Numbered from the stretch's first letter, positions 33,813 through 43,038 are shown. The stretch is 64,000 nt of DNA from CADBRN01 sp050944685 (GCA_050944685.1 JBMNRP010000007.1:60512-124511), one strand, 5' to 3'. The notes: generated by a model not told the origin, from the sequence alone. A program made the numbers and translations.

Positions 33813-35018
33813 ATGAAATATTTACTGTTGCTGGGCGACGGCATGGCGGACGAACCGATTGAGACGCTCGGCGGAAAGACACCTCTGGAGGCGGCGAAGA
33901 CGCCGGTTCTGGATGAATATGCAAAGCACGCGGAGATCGGCATGGTGGCGACGATCCCGGAAGGCATGAATCCGGGATCCGATACGGCGAACCTGTCGGT
34001 CATGGGCTACGACCCGAAGAAATATTACACGGGGCGCTCCCCTCTGGAAGCATTGAGTATCGGCGTTCCGATGACCATGACGGACGTCGCGCTCCGCTGC
34101 AATCTGGTGACGCTCTCGGATGAGGAGGGGATCCCCTACGAGGACCGCCGGATCATCGACCACAGCTCAGACGAGATCAGCACAGAGGACGCGGCCGTCC
34201 TCCTGAAAGCGGTCTCCGACGTCCTGCAGAACGACGAATTCCGATTCTACACCGGTACCAGCTACCGCCACTGCGTGATATGGGACCACGGCAGCGTCGT
34301 TCCGCTGACGCCGCCTCACGACATCCTGGGAAAACGGATCGGACGTTATCTCCCGATCGAGCAGAAGCTGCGCGATATGGAGGAAAAAAGCTACGAAATC
34401 CTCTCGAAGCATCCGCTCAATCTGGAGCGAAAAGAAAAGGGGCTGAACCAGGCAAACAGCTGCTGGTTCTGGGGCGCGGGCACGAAGCCGGCTCTTTCCT
34501 CCTTCTATGAGAAATACCACAAAAAGGGAATCATGATTTCCGCCGTGGACCTTCTGAAGGGGATCGCCGTGGGCGCCGGCATGGACACCGCGGAGGTTCC
34601 GGGCGCGAACGGCGGTCTGGAGACCAATTACGAGGGCAAGGCCAATGCGGCCATGGACGCTCTTCTGAAGGACGGATATGACTTCGCCTACATTCATCTG
34701 GAGGCGCCCGACGAGATGGGCCACCAGGGAAGCCCGGGGCGGAAAGTGGAATCCATCCGGCGCATGGACCAGCGGATCCTGAAAATCGTCCGCGACCGCT
34801 TCGCCGAGTCCGGAGAGGATTACCGGCTGCTCGTTCTGCCGGATCATCCGACCCCCGTCCGTCTGCGCACGCACGTCTCCGACCCGGTCCCCTACCTTCT
34901 CTACGACAGCACCGCTCCGCAGGAGCACAAATGGCACTACAACGAGCGGGAGGCCTCCGGAAGCGGGCACCTCATCGCGAGAGGCTCGGATCTCATGGGT
35001 TATCTCTTCTCGAAATAA
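33813..35018 (+). CDS. ApgM-like phosphoglycerate mutase / proposed homoserine kinase
   Basis: A 401-residue metal-dependent protein of the cofactor-independent phosphoglycerate mutase/alkaline phosphatase superfamily. Metal and catalytic segments: MKYLLLLGDGMADEP at the start, GSDTANLSVMGYDP with the phosphoserine near residue 57, EAPDEMGHQG near residue 293, VLPDHPTPVRLRTH near 345-357 and SGSGHL. In many Firmicutes this subfamily (TIGR02535, proposed homoserine kinase) sits with hom and takes the place of ThrB. Here it follows hom with a terminator between, and an ACT-hom-apgM order supports that role. Glycolytic mutase activity cannot be excluded. Confidence 0.8.
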   Translation: MKYLLLLGDGMADEPIETLGGKTPLEAAKTPVLDEYAKHAEIGMVATIPEGMNPGSDTANLSVMGYDPKKYYTGRSPLEALSIGVPMTMTDVALRCNLVTLSDEEGIPYEDRRIIDHSSDEISTEDAAVLLKAVSDVLQNDEFRFYTGTSYRHCVIWDHGSVVPLTPPHDILGKRIGRYLPIEQKLRDMEEKSYEILSKHPLNLERKEKGLNQANSCWFWGAGTKPALSSFYEKYHKKGIMISAVDLLKGIAVGAGMDTAEVPGANGGLETNYEGKANAAMDALLKDGYDFAYIHLEAPDEMGHQGSPGRKVESIRRMDQRILKIVRDRFAESGEDYRLLVLPDHPTPVRLRTHVSDPVPYLLYDSTAPQEHKWHYNEREASGSGHLIARGSDLMGYLFSK

Positions 35019-35071
35019 CCGGCATCTCCCGCGAAAAAAGCTGCGCGTCTTTTCACTCGGAGAAGTCTTTC

Positions 35072-35120
35072 AAAAACCGGTTCCGACCCCTGAAACGAGA
35101 CGGACGGCGCCGGTTTTTAT
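35072..35120 (+). terminator. Rho-independent terminator after the ApgM-like gene
   Basis: AAAAACCGG (35072-35080) pairs with CCGGTTTTT (35110-35118); the loop is 29 bases and includes some internal pairing. Terminal T-run follows. Confidence 0.55.
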
Positions 35121-35201
35121 GCCCCCGGCATTTCTTCCGCACAATTTTCAGGCTTCCGGACGGACCGTGCCGGCGGGACGTTCCGGCGCGCACCGCGGGC
35201 T

Positions 35202-35230
35202 TTGACCGGCTAATACCATTATGTTATACT
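35202..35230 (+). promoter_or_regulatory. Promoter of the holB operon
   Basis: TTGACC (35202-35207), 17-base spacer, TATACT (35225-35230), reading into holB at 35274. Confidence 0.75.
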
Positions 35231-35273
35231 GCTAACTGATCAGACACATGTATTTTCCCGGGAGGTAATTTCA

Positions 35274-36287
35274 ATGCGTGAGCTGGACGAAATCCGCGGC
35301 TTTGACAAAATGGTCGGGCAGGATGATATTGTCCGTCATCTGAAAACTGCGATCCGGACGGAAAAAATTTCACATGCGTACATCTTCGGCGGAGAAGACG
35401 GATCCGGGAAAAATACCCTGGCCTCTCTTTTCGCGATGGATCTTCTGTGCCGGAACAGGGAGGACGATGAAGAACCCTGCATGCAGTGCACCTCCTGCAA
35501 AAAAGCGCTGGGCAGAAATCATCCCGATATCATCTATGTGACACACACGAAGCCGAATACGATCGGGGTGGATGACGTGCGGGAACAGCTGATCAATACG
35601 GTTGACATCCGCCCCTATGAGAGCGAATACAAGATTTACATCATCGACGAGGCGGAAAAGCTCTCTCCCTCCGCTCAAAACGCGATCCTGAAGACGCTCG
35701 AGGAGCCGCCGGCTTACGTCGTGATTCTCATGCTGGCTTCGAATCCGGACATTCTTCTGCCGACGATTCTCTCCCGCTGCGTGGTGCTGAACCTGAAGCC
35801 CGTGGAAGACGAAAAGGTGCGCAGCTACCTGATGCAGTATCTCCATGTCCCGGACTACCAGGCGGAGATCGAGGCTTCGTTCGCCCAGGGCAATATCGGA
35901 AAAGCGATCCGCGCAGCGGAATCGCCGGAATTTCTGGAAGTCGTCCAGGGCGCGGTCCGGCTGATGAAGTCGTCCCAGAACATGGACACCGCCGAGATGA
36001 TCGAGGCGATGAAGATGATGTCCGCGAACAAGCACAACATCTATTCTTATCTCGACATTTTCACGATGTGGTTCCGGGATGTCCTCATGTTCAAGGCCAC
36101 CCGCGAGGTGGACAACCTTGTGTTTAAGGACGAAATCAATTATATTAAAGAGCGTGCCTCAAAAAGTTCCTATGAAGGCATTGAAACCATATTGAAAGCA
36201 ATCGACACGGCGGAGCAGAGACTCCGGGCGAATGTCAATTTTGACCTCGCCATGGAGCTGCTGTTTCTGACCATCCGGGAAAACTGA
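35274..36287 (+). CDS. holB: DNA polymerase III delta' subunit
   Basis: Clamp-loader subunit of the replicase, AAA+ family, 337 residues. Markers: FDKMVGQDDIVRHLKTAI, YIFGGEDGSGKNTLASLFAM (degenerate P-loop), a zinc-binding group of four Cys (CRN...CMQCTSCKK) near 60-80, IIDEAEKLSPSAQNAILKTL and LASNPDILLPTILSRC, the sensor 1 region. The ATG at 35274 follows GGGAGGTAATTTCA. First gene of a holB-ricT-trmN6-rsmI group whose order is conserved in Firmicutes. Confidence 0.92.
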   Translation: MRELDEIRGFDKMVGQDDIVRHLKTAIRTEKISHAYIFGGEDGSGKNTLASLFAMDLLCRNREDDEEPCMQCTSCKKALGRNHPDIIYVTHTKPNTIGVDDVREQLINTVDIRPYESEYKIYIIDEAEKLSPSAQNAILKTLEEPPAYVVILMLASNPDILLPTILSRCVVLNLKPVEDEKVRSYLMQYLHVPDYQAEIEASFAQGNIGKAIRAAESPEFLEVVQGAVRLMKSSQNMDTAEMIEAMKMMSANKHNIYSYLDIFTMWFRDVLMFKATREVDNLVFKDEINYIKERASKSSYEGIETILKAIDTAEQRLRANVNFDLAMELLFLTIREN

Positions 36288-36410
36288 CCGCTTTTTTCAC
36301 GGCGGGTCTTTTGGGGGATCTGCCCGCGGGAGAACCGGCAGTGCCGGAGAAAAATACGACAGGCAATACGATTCCGTCCTCTTTTCCGGGACGGAAGAAC
36401 GGGGAAGAAA

Positions 36411-37697
36411 ATGGCAAAGATTATCGGAGTGCGATTCCGCAGCGCCGGACGAATTTATTACTTCGACCCGGAATCGCTGGACATCCGCCTCGGCTCTCAC
36501 GTAATCGTCGAGACCGCGCGCGGAGTGGAGTGCGGGCGCGTCGTCCTGGCTCCAACGGAGATGAGCGATGAAAAGATCGTTCAGCCCCTGAAGAAGGTTA
36601 TCCGCATCGCCAGCGAAGCGGATGAAAAGCGGATCCGTGAAAACAAAGAAAAAGCCCGGGAGGCTTTTTCGATCTGCAAGAAAAAAATCCGGGAACATAA
36701 GCTGGAAATGAAGCTGATTGACTCGGAGTACACTTTTGACCGGAAGAAGATACTGTTTTACTTCACGGCGGACGGCCGTGTGGATTTCCGGAACCTGATC
36801 AAGGATCTGGCTTCCGTCTTCCGCACGCGCATTGAACTGCGCCAGATCGGCGTGCGCGACGAGACAAAGCTGCTCGGCGGAATCGGCGTCTGCGGGCGGC
36901 CGCTCTGCTGCAGCACATATCTCTCGGACTTCGCCCCGGTTTCCATCAAGATGGCGAAGGAACAGAACCTGTCCCTGAATCCCGCGAAAATATCGGGAGC
37001 GTGCGGCCGGCTGATGTGCTGCCTGAAAAACGAGGCGGATACCTATGAGTACCTGAACCGCCAGCTTCCGGGCGTCGGCGACACAGTGCAGACAGCGGAC
37101 GGCGTCACGGGCGAGGTGCAGACGGTCAATATTCTGCGCCAGAGAGTCCGTGTCCTGATCGAATCGGATGATGAGACGACCGTCGAGGATATTCCCGCCG
37201 AAGAACTGACCATCATCGAGAAGCACAAAAAGGGTGCCCGGAGAAGAAAAGAAAAGGACGTTCTGGCGGAAAAGGCCGCGGAGCGCGCCAATGAGCGCCG
37301 CGAGCGCCAGGCGGAGCGAAAGCGCCGCACGGCCGGCGATTCCGGTTCCGGAAAAGCCGATAATCCTGGCAAAACGGATAGTTCCGGAAAACGCGGAGAG
37401 CGCGGAGCCCGTCCCGAAGGCAGCGGCCGCGGTAACGGCGGGCGGCCGGAAGGCAGCGGACGCAGAAGCAGCGGACGATCCGAAGGCGGTCTTCGCAGCG
37501 AGACGGAACCACTGGCATCCGCAGCGGAATCTTCCGGAGCGGTTCCGGAGAGCGGAGGCGCAGACAGCGCTCCTGCCGAGAAGAAACGGCACAGAAGAAG
37601 ACACCGCTCCAAAAAGAACGGCACCAGACCGGATTCCCCCTCTCTTGCGGAGAGCGGAACTCCTCAGGGAGCCTCCCGGACAGACGGAGCAGAATAA
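36411..37697 (+). CDS. ricT: PSP1-domain protein RicT (YaaT) with long basic C-terminal tail
   Basis: Conserved Firmicute protein acting with RicA and RicF in RNA processing and sporulation control. The PSP1 core (about residues 1-240) contains VIVETARGVECGRVV, the Cys-rich stretch LGGIGVCGRPLCCSTYLSDF, and GACGRLMCCLKNEADTYEYL near residue 200; the Cys residues coordinate an iron-sulfur cluster in B. subtilis RicAFT. From about residue 275 comes a long tail rich in Arg, Lys, Glu, Gly and Ser, ending in a basic KKRHRRRHRSKKNG-type segment. It is far longer than the usual protein (about 275 residues) and probably disordered, possibly RNA-binding. GGGGAAGAAA precedes the start. Confidence 0.88.
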   Translation: MAKIIGVRFRSAGRIYYFDPESLDIRLGSHVIVETARGVECGRVVLAPTEMSDEKIVQPLKKVIRIASEADEKRIRENKEKAREAFSICKKKIREHKLEMKLIDSEYTFDRKKILFYFTADGRVDFRNLIKDLASVFRTRIELRQIGVRDETKLLGGIGVCGRPLCCSTYLSDFAPVSIKMAKEQNLSLNPAKISGACGRLMCCLKNEADTYEYLNRQLPGVGDTVQTADGVTGEVQTVNILRQRVRVLIESDDETTVEDIPAEELTIIEKHKKGARRRKEKDVLAEKAAERANERRERQAERKRRTAGDSGSGKADNPGKTDSSGKRGERGARPEGSGRGNGGRPEGSGRRSSGRSEGGLRSETEPLASAAESSGAVPESGGADSAPAEKKRHRRRHRSKKNGTRPDSPSLAESGTPQGASRTDGAE

Positions 37698-37722
37698 ACA
37701 GAAGATAACGGAGAAACCGGAA

Positions 37723-38502
37723 ATGTCAGAATCTGCCTTTGGCGGCCTCAATGAAAACGAGACTGCGGATGACCTTCAGAACGGCTATTTCATCATCCAG
37801 TCCAGATCGGGCTTCCGTTTCGGCGCGGACGCGGTTCTGCTTTCGGATTTTGCCCGGATCCGGAAAAATGAAAAAGTGATTGACCTCGGATGCGGAAACG
37901 GGATTATTCCCGTTCTCCTCGCCGCGAAAACGGACTGCCGCACGATCACCGGCCTGGAAATTCAGGAGGAGAGCGTCCGTCTGGCCCGGAAGAGCGTTGC
38001 TCTCAATCATCTGGAGGACCGGATTCATATTGTACAGGGAGATATCAAAGAAGCCACGGCTCTTTTCGGCGCGGCTTCTTTTCATGTCGTCACATGCAAT
38101 CCGCCCTACATGATCGGCAGTCACGGCCTGAAAAATCCGAACACGCAGGCGGCCATCGCGCGGCACGAAATTCTTTGCACCTTTCAGGATGTGACGAAAA
38201 GCGCCGCGGCCCTTCTGGAGAACAAAGGCCGCTTCTATCTGGTTCACCGGCCGTTCCGGCTGGCGGAGCTCTTCCACACCATGATCGAGTGCCGTCTGGA
38301 GCCAAAGAGGATGCGCCTCGTCTTCCCGTTTGTCGACCGCGAACCGAACATGGTCCTGATCGAGGCCGTTAAGGGCGGAAACCCCCGTCTGAAGGTCGAG
38401 CCTCCGCTGATCATGTACGAGAGCGAGGGAAAATATTCCCGCGAAATTCTGGAAATCTACGGGCACCCGGTCGGCCCGAAAAACGACCGGCAATCCGTCT
38501 GA
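37723..38502 (+). CDS. trmN6: tRNA1(Val) (adenine-N6)-methyltransferase family protein
   Basis: SAM-dependent methyltransferase of 259 residues. SAM-binding motif VIDLGCGNGIIPVLLA near residue 50, acidic loop GLEIQEESV, and catalytic NPPYMIG near residue 127, which marks adenine-N6 methyltransferases. The N-terminus NGYFIIQSRSGFRFGADAVL is the TrmN6/YabB signature. Start at 37723 follows CGGAGAAACCGGAA, 25 bases after ricT; the longer frame from 37234 overlaps ricT and is not used. YabA, usually between ricT and this gene in Bacillus, is absent. Confidence 0.9.
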   Translation: MSESAFGGLNENETADDLQNGYFIIQSRSGFRFGADAVLLSDFARIRKNEKVIDLGCGNGIIPVLLAAKTDCRTITGLEIQEESVRLARKSVALNHLEDRIHIVQGDIKEATALFGAASFHVVTCNPPYMIGSHGLKNPNTQAAIARHEILCTFQDVTKSAAALLENKGRFYLVHRPFRLAELFHTMIECRLEPKRMRLVFPFVDREPNMVLIEAVKGGNPRLKVEPPLIMYESEGKYSREILEIYGHPVGPKNDRQSV

Positions 38503-38566
38503 CCGGAAGTCCGCGGGGGAAGTGCGGAATCTTTTGTTCCGGGACAGGGGAGAAAGGAGGTCCGGC

Positions 38567-39424
38567 ATGGCCGGAAAACTGATCTTATGCGCGACGCCGA
38601 TCGGCAATCTCGAGGACATCACCCTCCGCGTTCTGCGCGCGCTGAGAGAAGCGGATCTGATCGCCGCGGAAGACACGCGCAACACGATCCGGCTTCTGAA
38701 TCATTTCGGCATTCACACGCCGATGACCAGCTATCACGAATACAATAAATATCAGAAAGGGAAAACTCTGATTGAGCGGATGCAGAAGGGCGATACGGTG
38801 GCGCTGGTCACCGACGCGGGAACGCCCGCGATCTCGGACCCGGGCTGGGAACTGGTGTCCATGGCCTGTGAGGCCGGTGTCCCCGTGACCTCGCTTCCCG
38901 GTCCCTCCGCCGTGATCACCGCCCTCACGCTCTCTTCCCTGCCCCCGAGGAGATTTGCGTTTGAATCATTTCTTCCGGACGAAAAAAAAGAGCGGAGGAC
39001 GATTCTCGAGGAGCTGAAAAATGAGACGCGCACTATGGTCCTTTACGCTGCCCCTCACCACCTGGTCCGCACCCTCTCCGATCTGGAGGATGTGCTCGGG
39101 GCGGACCGCAGCATCTCGGTCTGCCGCGAACTGACGAAGACACACGAAACCGTCCTGCGGACCACCATCGGAGATGCCATCCGGCATTATTCGGAGGAAG
39201 AATCGCCCCGCGGCGAATTTGTTCTGGTAATCGCCGGCCGGCCGCGCGGGGAAATCGCCGCGGAAAAGGCCGCAAAGTGGGATTCCATGACGCTTTCCGA
39301 GCACATGGCACTATATCTGGATCAGGGACTGGACCGAAGAGAAGCCATGAAGAAAGTGGCGGCGGACCGCGGCGTCTCCCGCCGCGAAATCTATCGCCGC
39401 CTCCTGGACCTGAACGAGGACTGA
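38567..39424 (+). CDS. rsmI: 16S rRNA (cytidine(1402)-2'-O)-methyltransferase
   Basis: Methylates the ribose 2'-OH of C1402 in 16S rRNA. Tetrapyrrole-methylase-like fold, 285 residues. Signatures: LILCATPIGNLEDITLRVLR at the start, AEDTRNTIRLLNHF, VTDAGTPAISDPG, LPGPSAVITALTLSSL and FLPDEKKERRTILEEL near residue 145. A C-terminal segment ends DRGVSRREIYRRLLDLNE (YabC tail). GAAAGGAGG precedes the ATG at 38567; an upstream frame begins at 38522 without a site. Ends the holB group. Confidence 0.94.
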   Translation: MAGKLILCATPIGNLEDITLRVLRALREADLIAAEDTRNTIRLLNHFGIHTPMTSYHEYNKYQKGKTLIERMQKGDTVALVTDAGTPAISDPGWELVSMACEAGVPVTSLPGPSAVITALTLSSLPPRRFAFESFLPDEKKERRTILEELKNETRTMVLYAAPHHLVRTLSDLEDVLGADRSISVCRELTKTHETVLRTTIGDAIRHYSEEESPRGEFVLVIAGRPRGEIAAEKAAKWDSMTLSEHMALYLDQGLDRREAMKKVAADRGVSRREIYRRLLDLNED

Positions 39425-39527
39425 AAAACCCCCAAACGCGGAATTATCATACACATTGAGAGGAAAACAGTTTATAATCAAATTGTAAATTATTATTAAA
39501 TTGAACTCTTTAACTTCCCGTTGAATT

Positions 39528-39554
39528 GCAATTGATTCATGCAATTGCTATAAT
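39528..39554 (+). promoter_or_regulatory. Extended -10 promoter of hpf with GCAATTG inverted repeat
   Basis: TATAAT (39549-39554) is preceded by TGC, giving an extended -10, and no -35 box with good spacing exists (TTGAAT at 39521 would have 22 bases). The -35 region holds GCAATTG (39528-39534) and CAATTGC (39542-39548), an inverted repeat with a 7-base gap, which may bind a regulator. HPF genes are often growth-phase controlled. Confidence 0.5.
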
Positions 39555-39585
39555 GAAACGCACATTATATGGAGGAGGCTTCCGT

Positions 39586-40113
39586 ATGAATATTATCATC
39601 AGCGGCAAAAATCTGGAAGTAACTGACGGACTGAGAAAAACCATCAACGAAAAGCTTGGCAAGCTGGAGCGGTATTTCAAACCGGATACCACCGTCAATG
39701 TCACGCTGAGTGTGGAGAAGGAGCGCCAGAAAATCGAGGTGACGATCCCGGTGAAGGGAAACATTATCCGCTCCGAGCAGGTCAGCAACGACATGTACGT
39801 CTCGATTGATCTCGTGGAAGAGGTGATCGAGCGCCAGCTCCGCAAGTACAAGACAAAGATCGTCGACAAAAAGCAGGCCGGCGACAATTTTCAGAAAGCT
39901 TATATCGACAACGACTACATGGAAGACGAGGACATTCACATCGTCCGCTCAAAGCGGTTCGACATCAAACCGATGTACCCGGAAGACGCCTGTGTCCAGA
40001 TGGAACTGCTCGGCCACAATTTCTTCGTTTTCTGCAACGCCGAAACGAACCAGGTCAATGTAGTATACAAGAGAAAGGGGAATACCTACGGCCTGATCGA
40101 GCCGGAGGTATGA
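39586..40113 (+). CDS. hpf: Ribosome hibernation promoting factor, long form
   Basis: Binds the 30S decoding site and joins two 70S ribosomes into inactive 100S dimers in stationary phase. The 175-residue protein has the N-terminal S30AE domain (MNIIISGKNLEVTDGLRKTI, FKPDTTVNVTLSVEKERQKI) and a C-terminal dimerisation domain (IVRSKRFDIKPMYPEDACVQ, then NVVYKRKGNTYGLIEPEV). Start at 39586 follows GGAGGAGG. Neighbour secA comes 30 bases later; hpf-secA-prfB is a conserved Firmicute order. Confidence 0.94.
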   Translation: MNIIISGKNLEVTDGLRKTINEKLGKLERYFKPDTTVNVTLSVEKERQKIEVTIPVKGNIIRSEQVSNDMYVSIDLVEEVIERQLRKYKTKIVDKKQAGDNFQKAYIDNDYMEDEDIHIVRSKRFDIKPMYPEDACVQMELLGHNFFVFCNAETNQVNVVYKRKGNTYGLIEPEV

Positions 40114-40143
40114 CCTTTTCAGACTCAGGAGCATATCTGTACT

Positions 40144-42936
40144 ATGAAATTAACCGACAAAATCTTCGGCTCGCACAGTCAGCGTGAACTGAAACGCATC
40201 CAGCCTCAGGTAAATCAGGTTCTGTCGATGCGCGACGACATGATGAAGCTGACGGACGCCGAGCTGAAGGCCAATACTGACAAATTCAAGCAGGAGCTCG
40301 CGGACGGGAAAACCCTCGACGATATCCTTCCGGAGGCGTTCGCCACGGTCCGCGAGGCGGGCCGGCGCGTGCTGGGCATGGAGGCTTACCCGGTTCAGGT
40401 GGAGGGCGGAATCATCCTTCATCAGGGCCGTATCGCCGAGATGAAAACCGGTGAAGGTAAAACTCTCGTCTCCACGCTCCCGGCTTATCTGAACGCTCTC
40501 ACCGGAAACGGCGTTCACATCATCACGGTCAATGACTATCTGGCCAACCGGGACGCCGACTGGATGGGAAAGGTTCACGAGTTTCTCGGTCTTTCCGTCG
40601 GCTGTGTTCTGAACCAGATGAAGCGCGATGAGCGCCGGGCCGCCTACAACTGTGACATCACTTATGTCACAAACAACGAGGACGGCTTTGATTATCTAAG
40701 GGACAACATGGTCATCCGCAAATCCGACCTGGTGCAGCGGGGACTTGCCTACGCGATCATCGATGAGGTCGACTCGGTTCTGATCGATGAGGCCCGGACG
40801 CCTCTGATCATTTCAGGGCAGAGCGGCAAATCGACGAAGCTGTACGAGACCTGTGACATTCTCGCGCGACAGCTCCAGCGCGGCGAGGCCTCCGGAGAGG
40901 TCACCGCGATCACGGCCATGATGGGCGAAGAAATCACCGAGACGGGCGATTTCATTGTCAACGAAAAAGACAAGGTTGTCACTCTCACCGAGGAAGGCGT
41001 TCACAAGGTCGAAAAATTCTTCCATATCGACAATCTCTCCGACCCGGAGAACCTGGAAATCCAGCACAATATCATCCTCGCGCTGCGGGCGCACAACCTG
41101 ATGCACCGCGACCAGGATTACGTGGTAAAGGACGACCAGGTCTACATCGTCGACGAATTCACCGGACGTATCATGCCGGGCCGCCGCTATTCGGACGGCC
41201 TGCATCAGGCGATCGAGGCGAAGGAGCATGTGAAGGTACGTCAGGAGAGCCAGACGCTCGCTACGATCACCTTCCAGAACTTCTTCAATAAATACGAAAA
41301 AAAGGCCGGCATGACCGGTACCGCCCTCACCGAAGAGGAGGAATTCCGCGAAATTTACGGCATGGACGTTATCGAGATCCCGACCAACGTTCCGGTGAAG
41401 CGTGTGGATCATGAAGACGCGGTCTACATGACGAAGAAGGAAAAATTCAACGCGGTTATCCGGGACATCCTGGAGTCCCACGAAAAACGGCAGCCGGTTC
41501 TGGTCGGTACCATCACCATCGAGACTTCCGAGCTGGTGGCAAAGCTTCTGGAAAAGAACGGCATCCCGCGCACGAACTTCGCCGTCCTGAACGCGAAGTT
41601 CCACGAGAAGGAAGCGGAGATCATCTCCCACGCCGGCGAAGCCGGGGCGATCACCATCGCCACCAACATGGCCGGCCGAGGCACAGATATCAAACTGGAT
41701 GATGAGGCGAGAGCCGCCGGCGGCCTGAAAGTCATCGGCACCGAGCGTCACGAGTCCAGACGAATCGACAATCAGCTGCGCGGCCGTTCCGGCCGTCAGG
41801 GCGATCCCGGAGAATCCAGATTCTATATCTCCCTCGAAGATGACCTGATGCGGCTTTTCGGTTCCGAAAAGCTGATGAATACCTTCCGGAGCCTGGGCGT
41901 CCAGGAGGGCGAACAGATTGAACACAAGATGCTCTCCTCCGCGATCGAGCGCGCCCAGAAGAAGATTGAGAGCAACAACTTCGGAATCCGCAAAAACCTT
42001 CTGGATTACGACCTGGTCAATAACGAACAACGTGAAATTGTCTACGCGGACCGCCGCCGCGTGCTCGACGGCGACAACATGCGCGACTCCATCATGTCGA
42101 TGATCTCTTCGGTCATCGAGCGCAGCGTGGATACCTGTATCTCCGACGACGTCGAAAAAGACGAGTGGGATATCGAGGAGCTGAACCGGATTCTGCTCTC
42201 CATCATCCCGATGAAGAAAATCACCAAAAAGACCATTGCGGATATCCATAACAAGGCGGAATTCAAGCAGCTGCTGAAGGAAAAAGCCGTAAAGCTCTAT
42301 GCGGAAAAGGAAGCCGAATTCCCGGACGCGGAGCAGATGCGCGCCTTCGAGCGTGTCGTTCTCCTGCGTGTCATCGATCAGCGCTGGATGAACCATATCG
42401 ATGATATGGAACAGCTGCGGCAGGGCATCGGACTGCAGGCCTACGGTCAGCGTGACCCGAAGGTCGAGTACAAGATGATCGCCTACGACATGTTCGATGA
42501 GATGAACAACGCCATCCAGGAAAATACCGTCCGCATTCTCTACCACGTCCGCGTGGTGAAGGAATCTGACGCACCGAACGTGCAGCAGCCGGTACCGGTA
42601 CAGGCGGTTCCCTCCGCAAACAGGGCGGCCGCCACGGCTGAACAGGCCGGACAGGCGGCGGCATCCGGCGGCGGAGCTCCACTCTCCGCACAGGCGGCGG
42701 GTGCAGCAGCGGCAAAGCCTTCCCGGGCTTCCTCAAATGTCCGGATCGCGGGTGCGAATTTCGGACCAGAGGTCAAAATCACCGGAACGAACCGCGACGA
42801 CTCCTCCGGCAAAAAGCCGGTCGTGAAAAAGCGGAAAAAGATCTATCCGAACGATCCCTGCCCGTGCGGCAGCGGAAAGAAATACAAGCAGTGCCACGGA
42901 CGGCCGGGAGCCGGTCCTCTGCCGGATGATTTCTGA
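40144..42936 (+). CDS. secA: Protein translocase ATPase SecA
   Basis: ATPase motor of the Sec export pathway, 930 residues. DEAD-box motifs: GGIILHQGRIAEMKTGEGKT (Walker A), VDSVLIDEARTPLIISG (Walker B), TITFQNFFNKYEKKAGMTGT and NMAGRGTDIKL with LRGRSGRQGDPGESRF. A flexible Gln/Pro/Ala-rich linker near residues 805-860 leads to the C-terminal zinc segment DPCPCGSGKKYKQCHG that binds SecB or lipid. GACTCAGGAGCAT precedes the ATG. Length is usual for clostridial SecA. Confidence 0.97.
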   Translation: MKLTDKIFGSHSQRELKRIQPQVNQVLSMRDDMMKLTDAELKANTDKFKQELADGKTLDDILPEAFATVREAGRRVLGMEAYPVQVEGGIILHQGRIAEMKTGEGKTLVSTLPAYLNALTGNGVHIITVNDYLANRDADWMGKVHEFLGLSVGCVLNQMKRDERRAAYNCDITYVTNNEDGFDYLRDNMVIRKSDLVQRGLAYAIIDEVDSVLIDEARTPLIISGQSGKSTKLYETCDILARQLQRGEASGEVTAITAMMGEEITETGDFIVNEKDKVVTLTEEGVHKVEKFFHIDNLSDPENLEIQHNIILALRAHNLMHRDQDYVVKDDQVYIVDEFTGRIMPGRRYSDGLHQAIEAKEHVKVRQESQTLATITFQNFFNKYEKKAGMTGTALTEEEEFREIYGMDVIEIPTNVPVKRVDHEDAVYMTKKEKFNAVIRDILESHEKRQPVLVGTITIETSELVAKLLEKNGIPRTNFAVLNAKFHEKEAEIISHAGEAGAITIATNMAGRGTDIKLDDEARAAGGLKVIGTERHESRRIDNQLRGRSGRQGDPGESRFYISLEDDLMRLFGSEKLMNTFRSLGVQEGEQIEHKMLSSAIERAQKKIESNNFGIRKNLLDYDLVNNEQREIVYADRRRVLDGDNMRDSIMSMISSVIERSVDTCISDDVEKDEWDIEELNRILLSIIPMKKITKKTIADIHNKAEFKQLLKEKAVKLYAEKEAEFPDAEQMRAFERVVLLRVIDQRWMNHIDDMEQLRQGIGLQAYGQRDPKVEYKMIAYDMFDEMNNAIQENTVRILYHVRVVKESDAPNVQQPVPVQAVPSANRAAATAEQAGQAAASGGGAPLSAQAAGAAAAKPSRASSNVRIAGANFGPEVKITGTNRDDSSGKKPVVKKRKKIYPNDPCPCGSGKKYKQCHGRPGAGPLPDDF

Positions 42937-42980
42937 AGCTGAACGCCTGAATCGTGCGTCCCGCCAAGAAATAAAGATCC

Positions 42981-42999
42981 GCCTGTCTCAGAGACAGGC
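42981..42999. repeat. Perfect short hairpin between secA and prfB
   Basis: GCCTGTCT-CAG-AGACAGGC, a perfect 8-base stem, with no T-run on either side. The A/T-rich segment AAAAAAATAATATAATG follows and carries TATAAT (43016-43021), but it is only six bases from the prfB ribosome site. A weak processing or attenuation role is possible. Confidence 0.4.
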
Positions 43000-43038
43000 A
43001 GGCTTAAAAAAATAATATAATGAAAGAAGGTGACACAA

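Noticed and set aside
40813..42546. A 577-codon minus-strand open frame
   Set aside because: Mirror of secA, which is intact with all motifs.
43016..43021. TATAAT just before prfB
   Set aside because: Too close to the ribosome site for a useful transcript start; A/T-rich leader is a simpler explanation.
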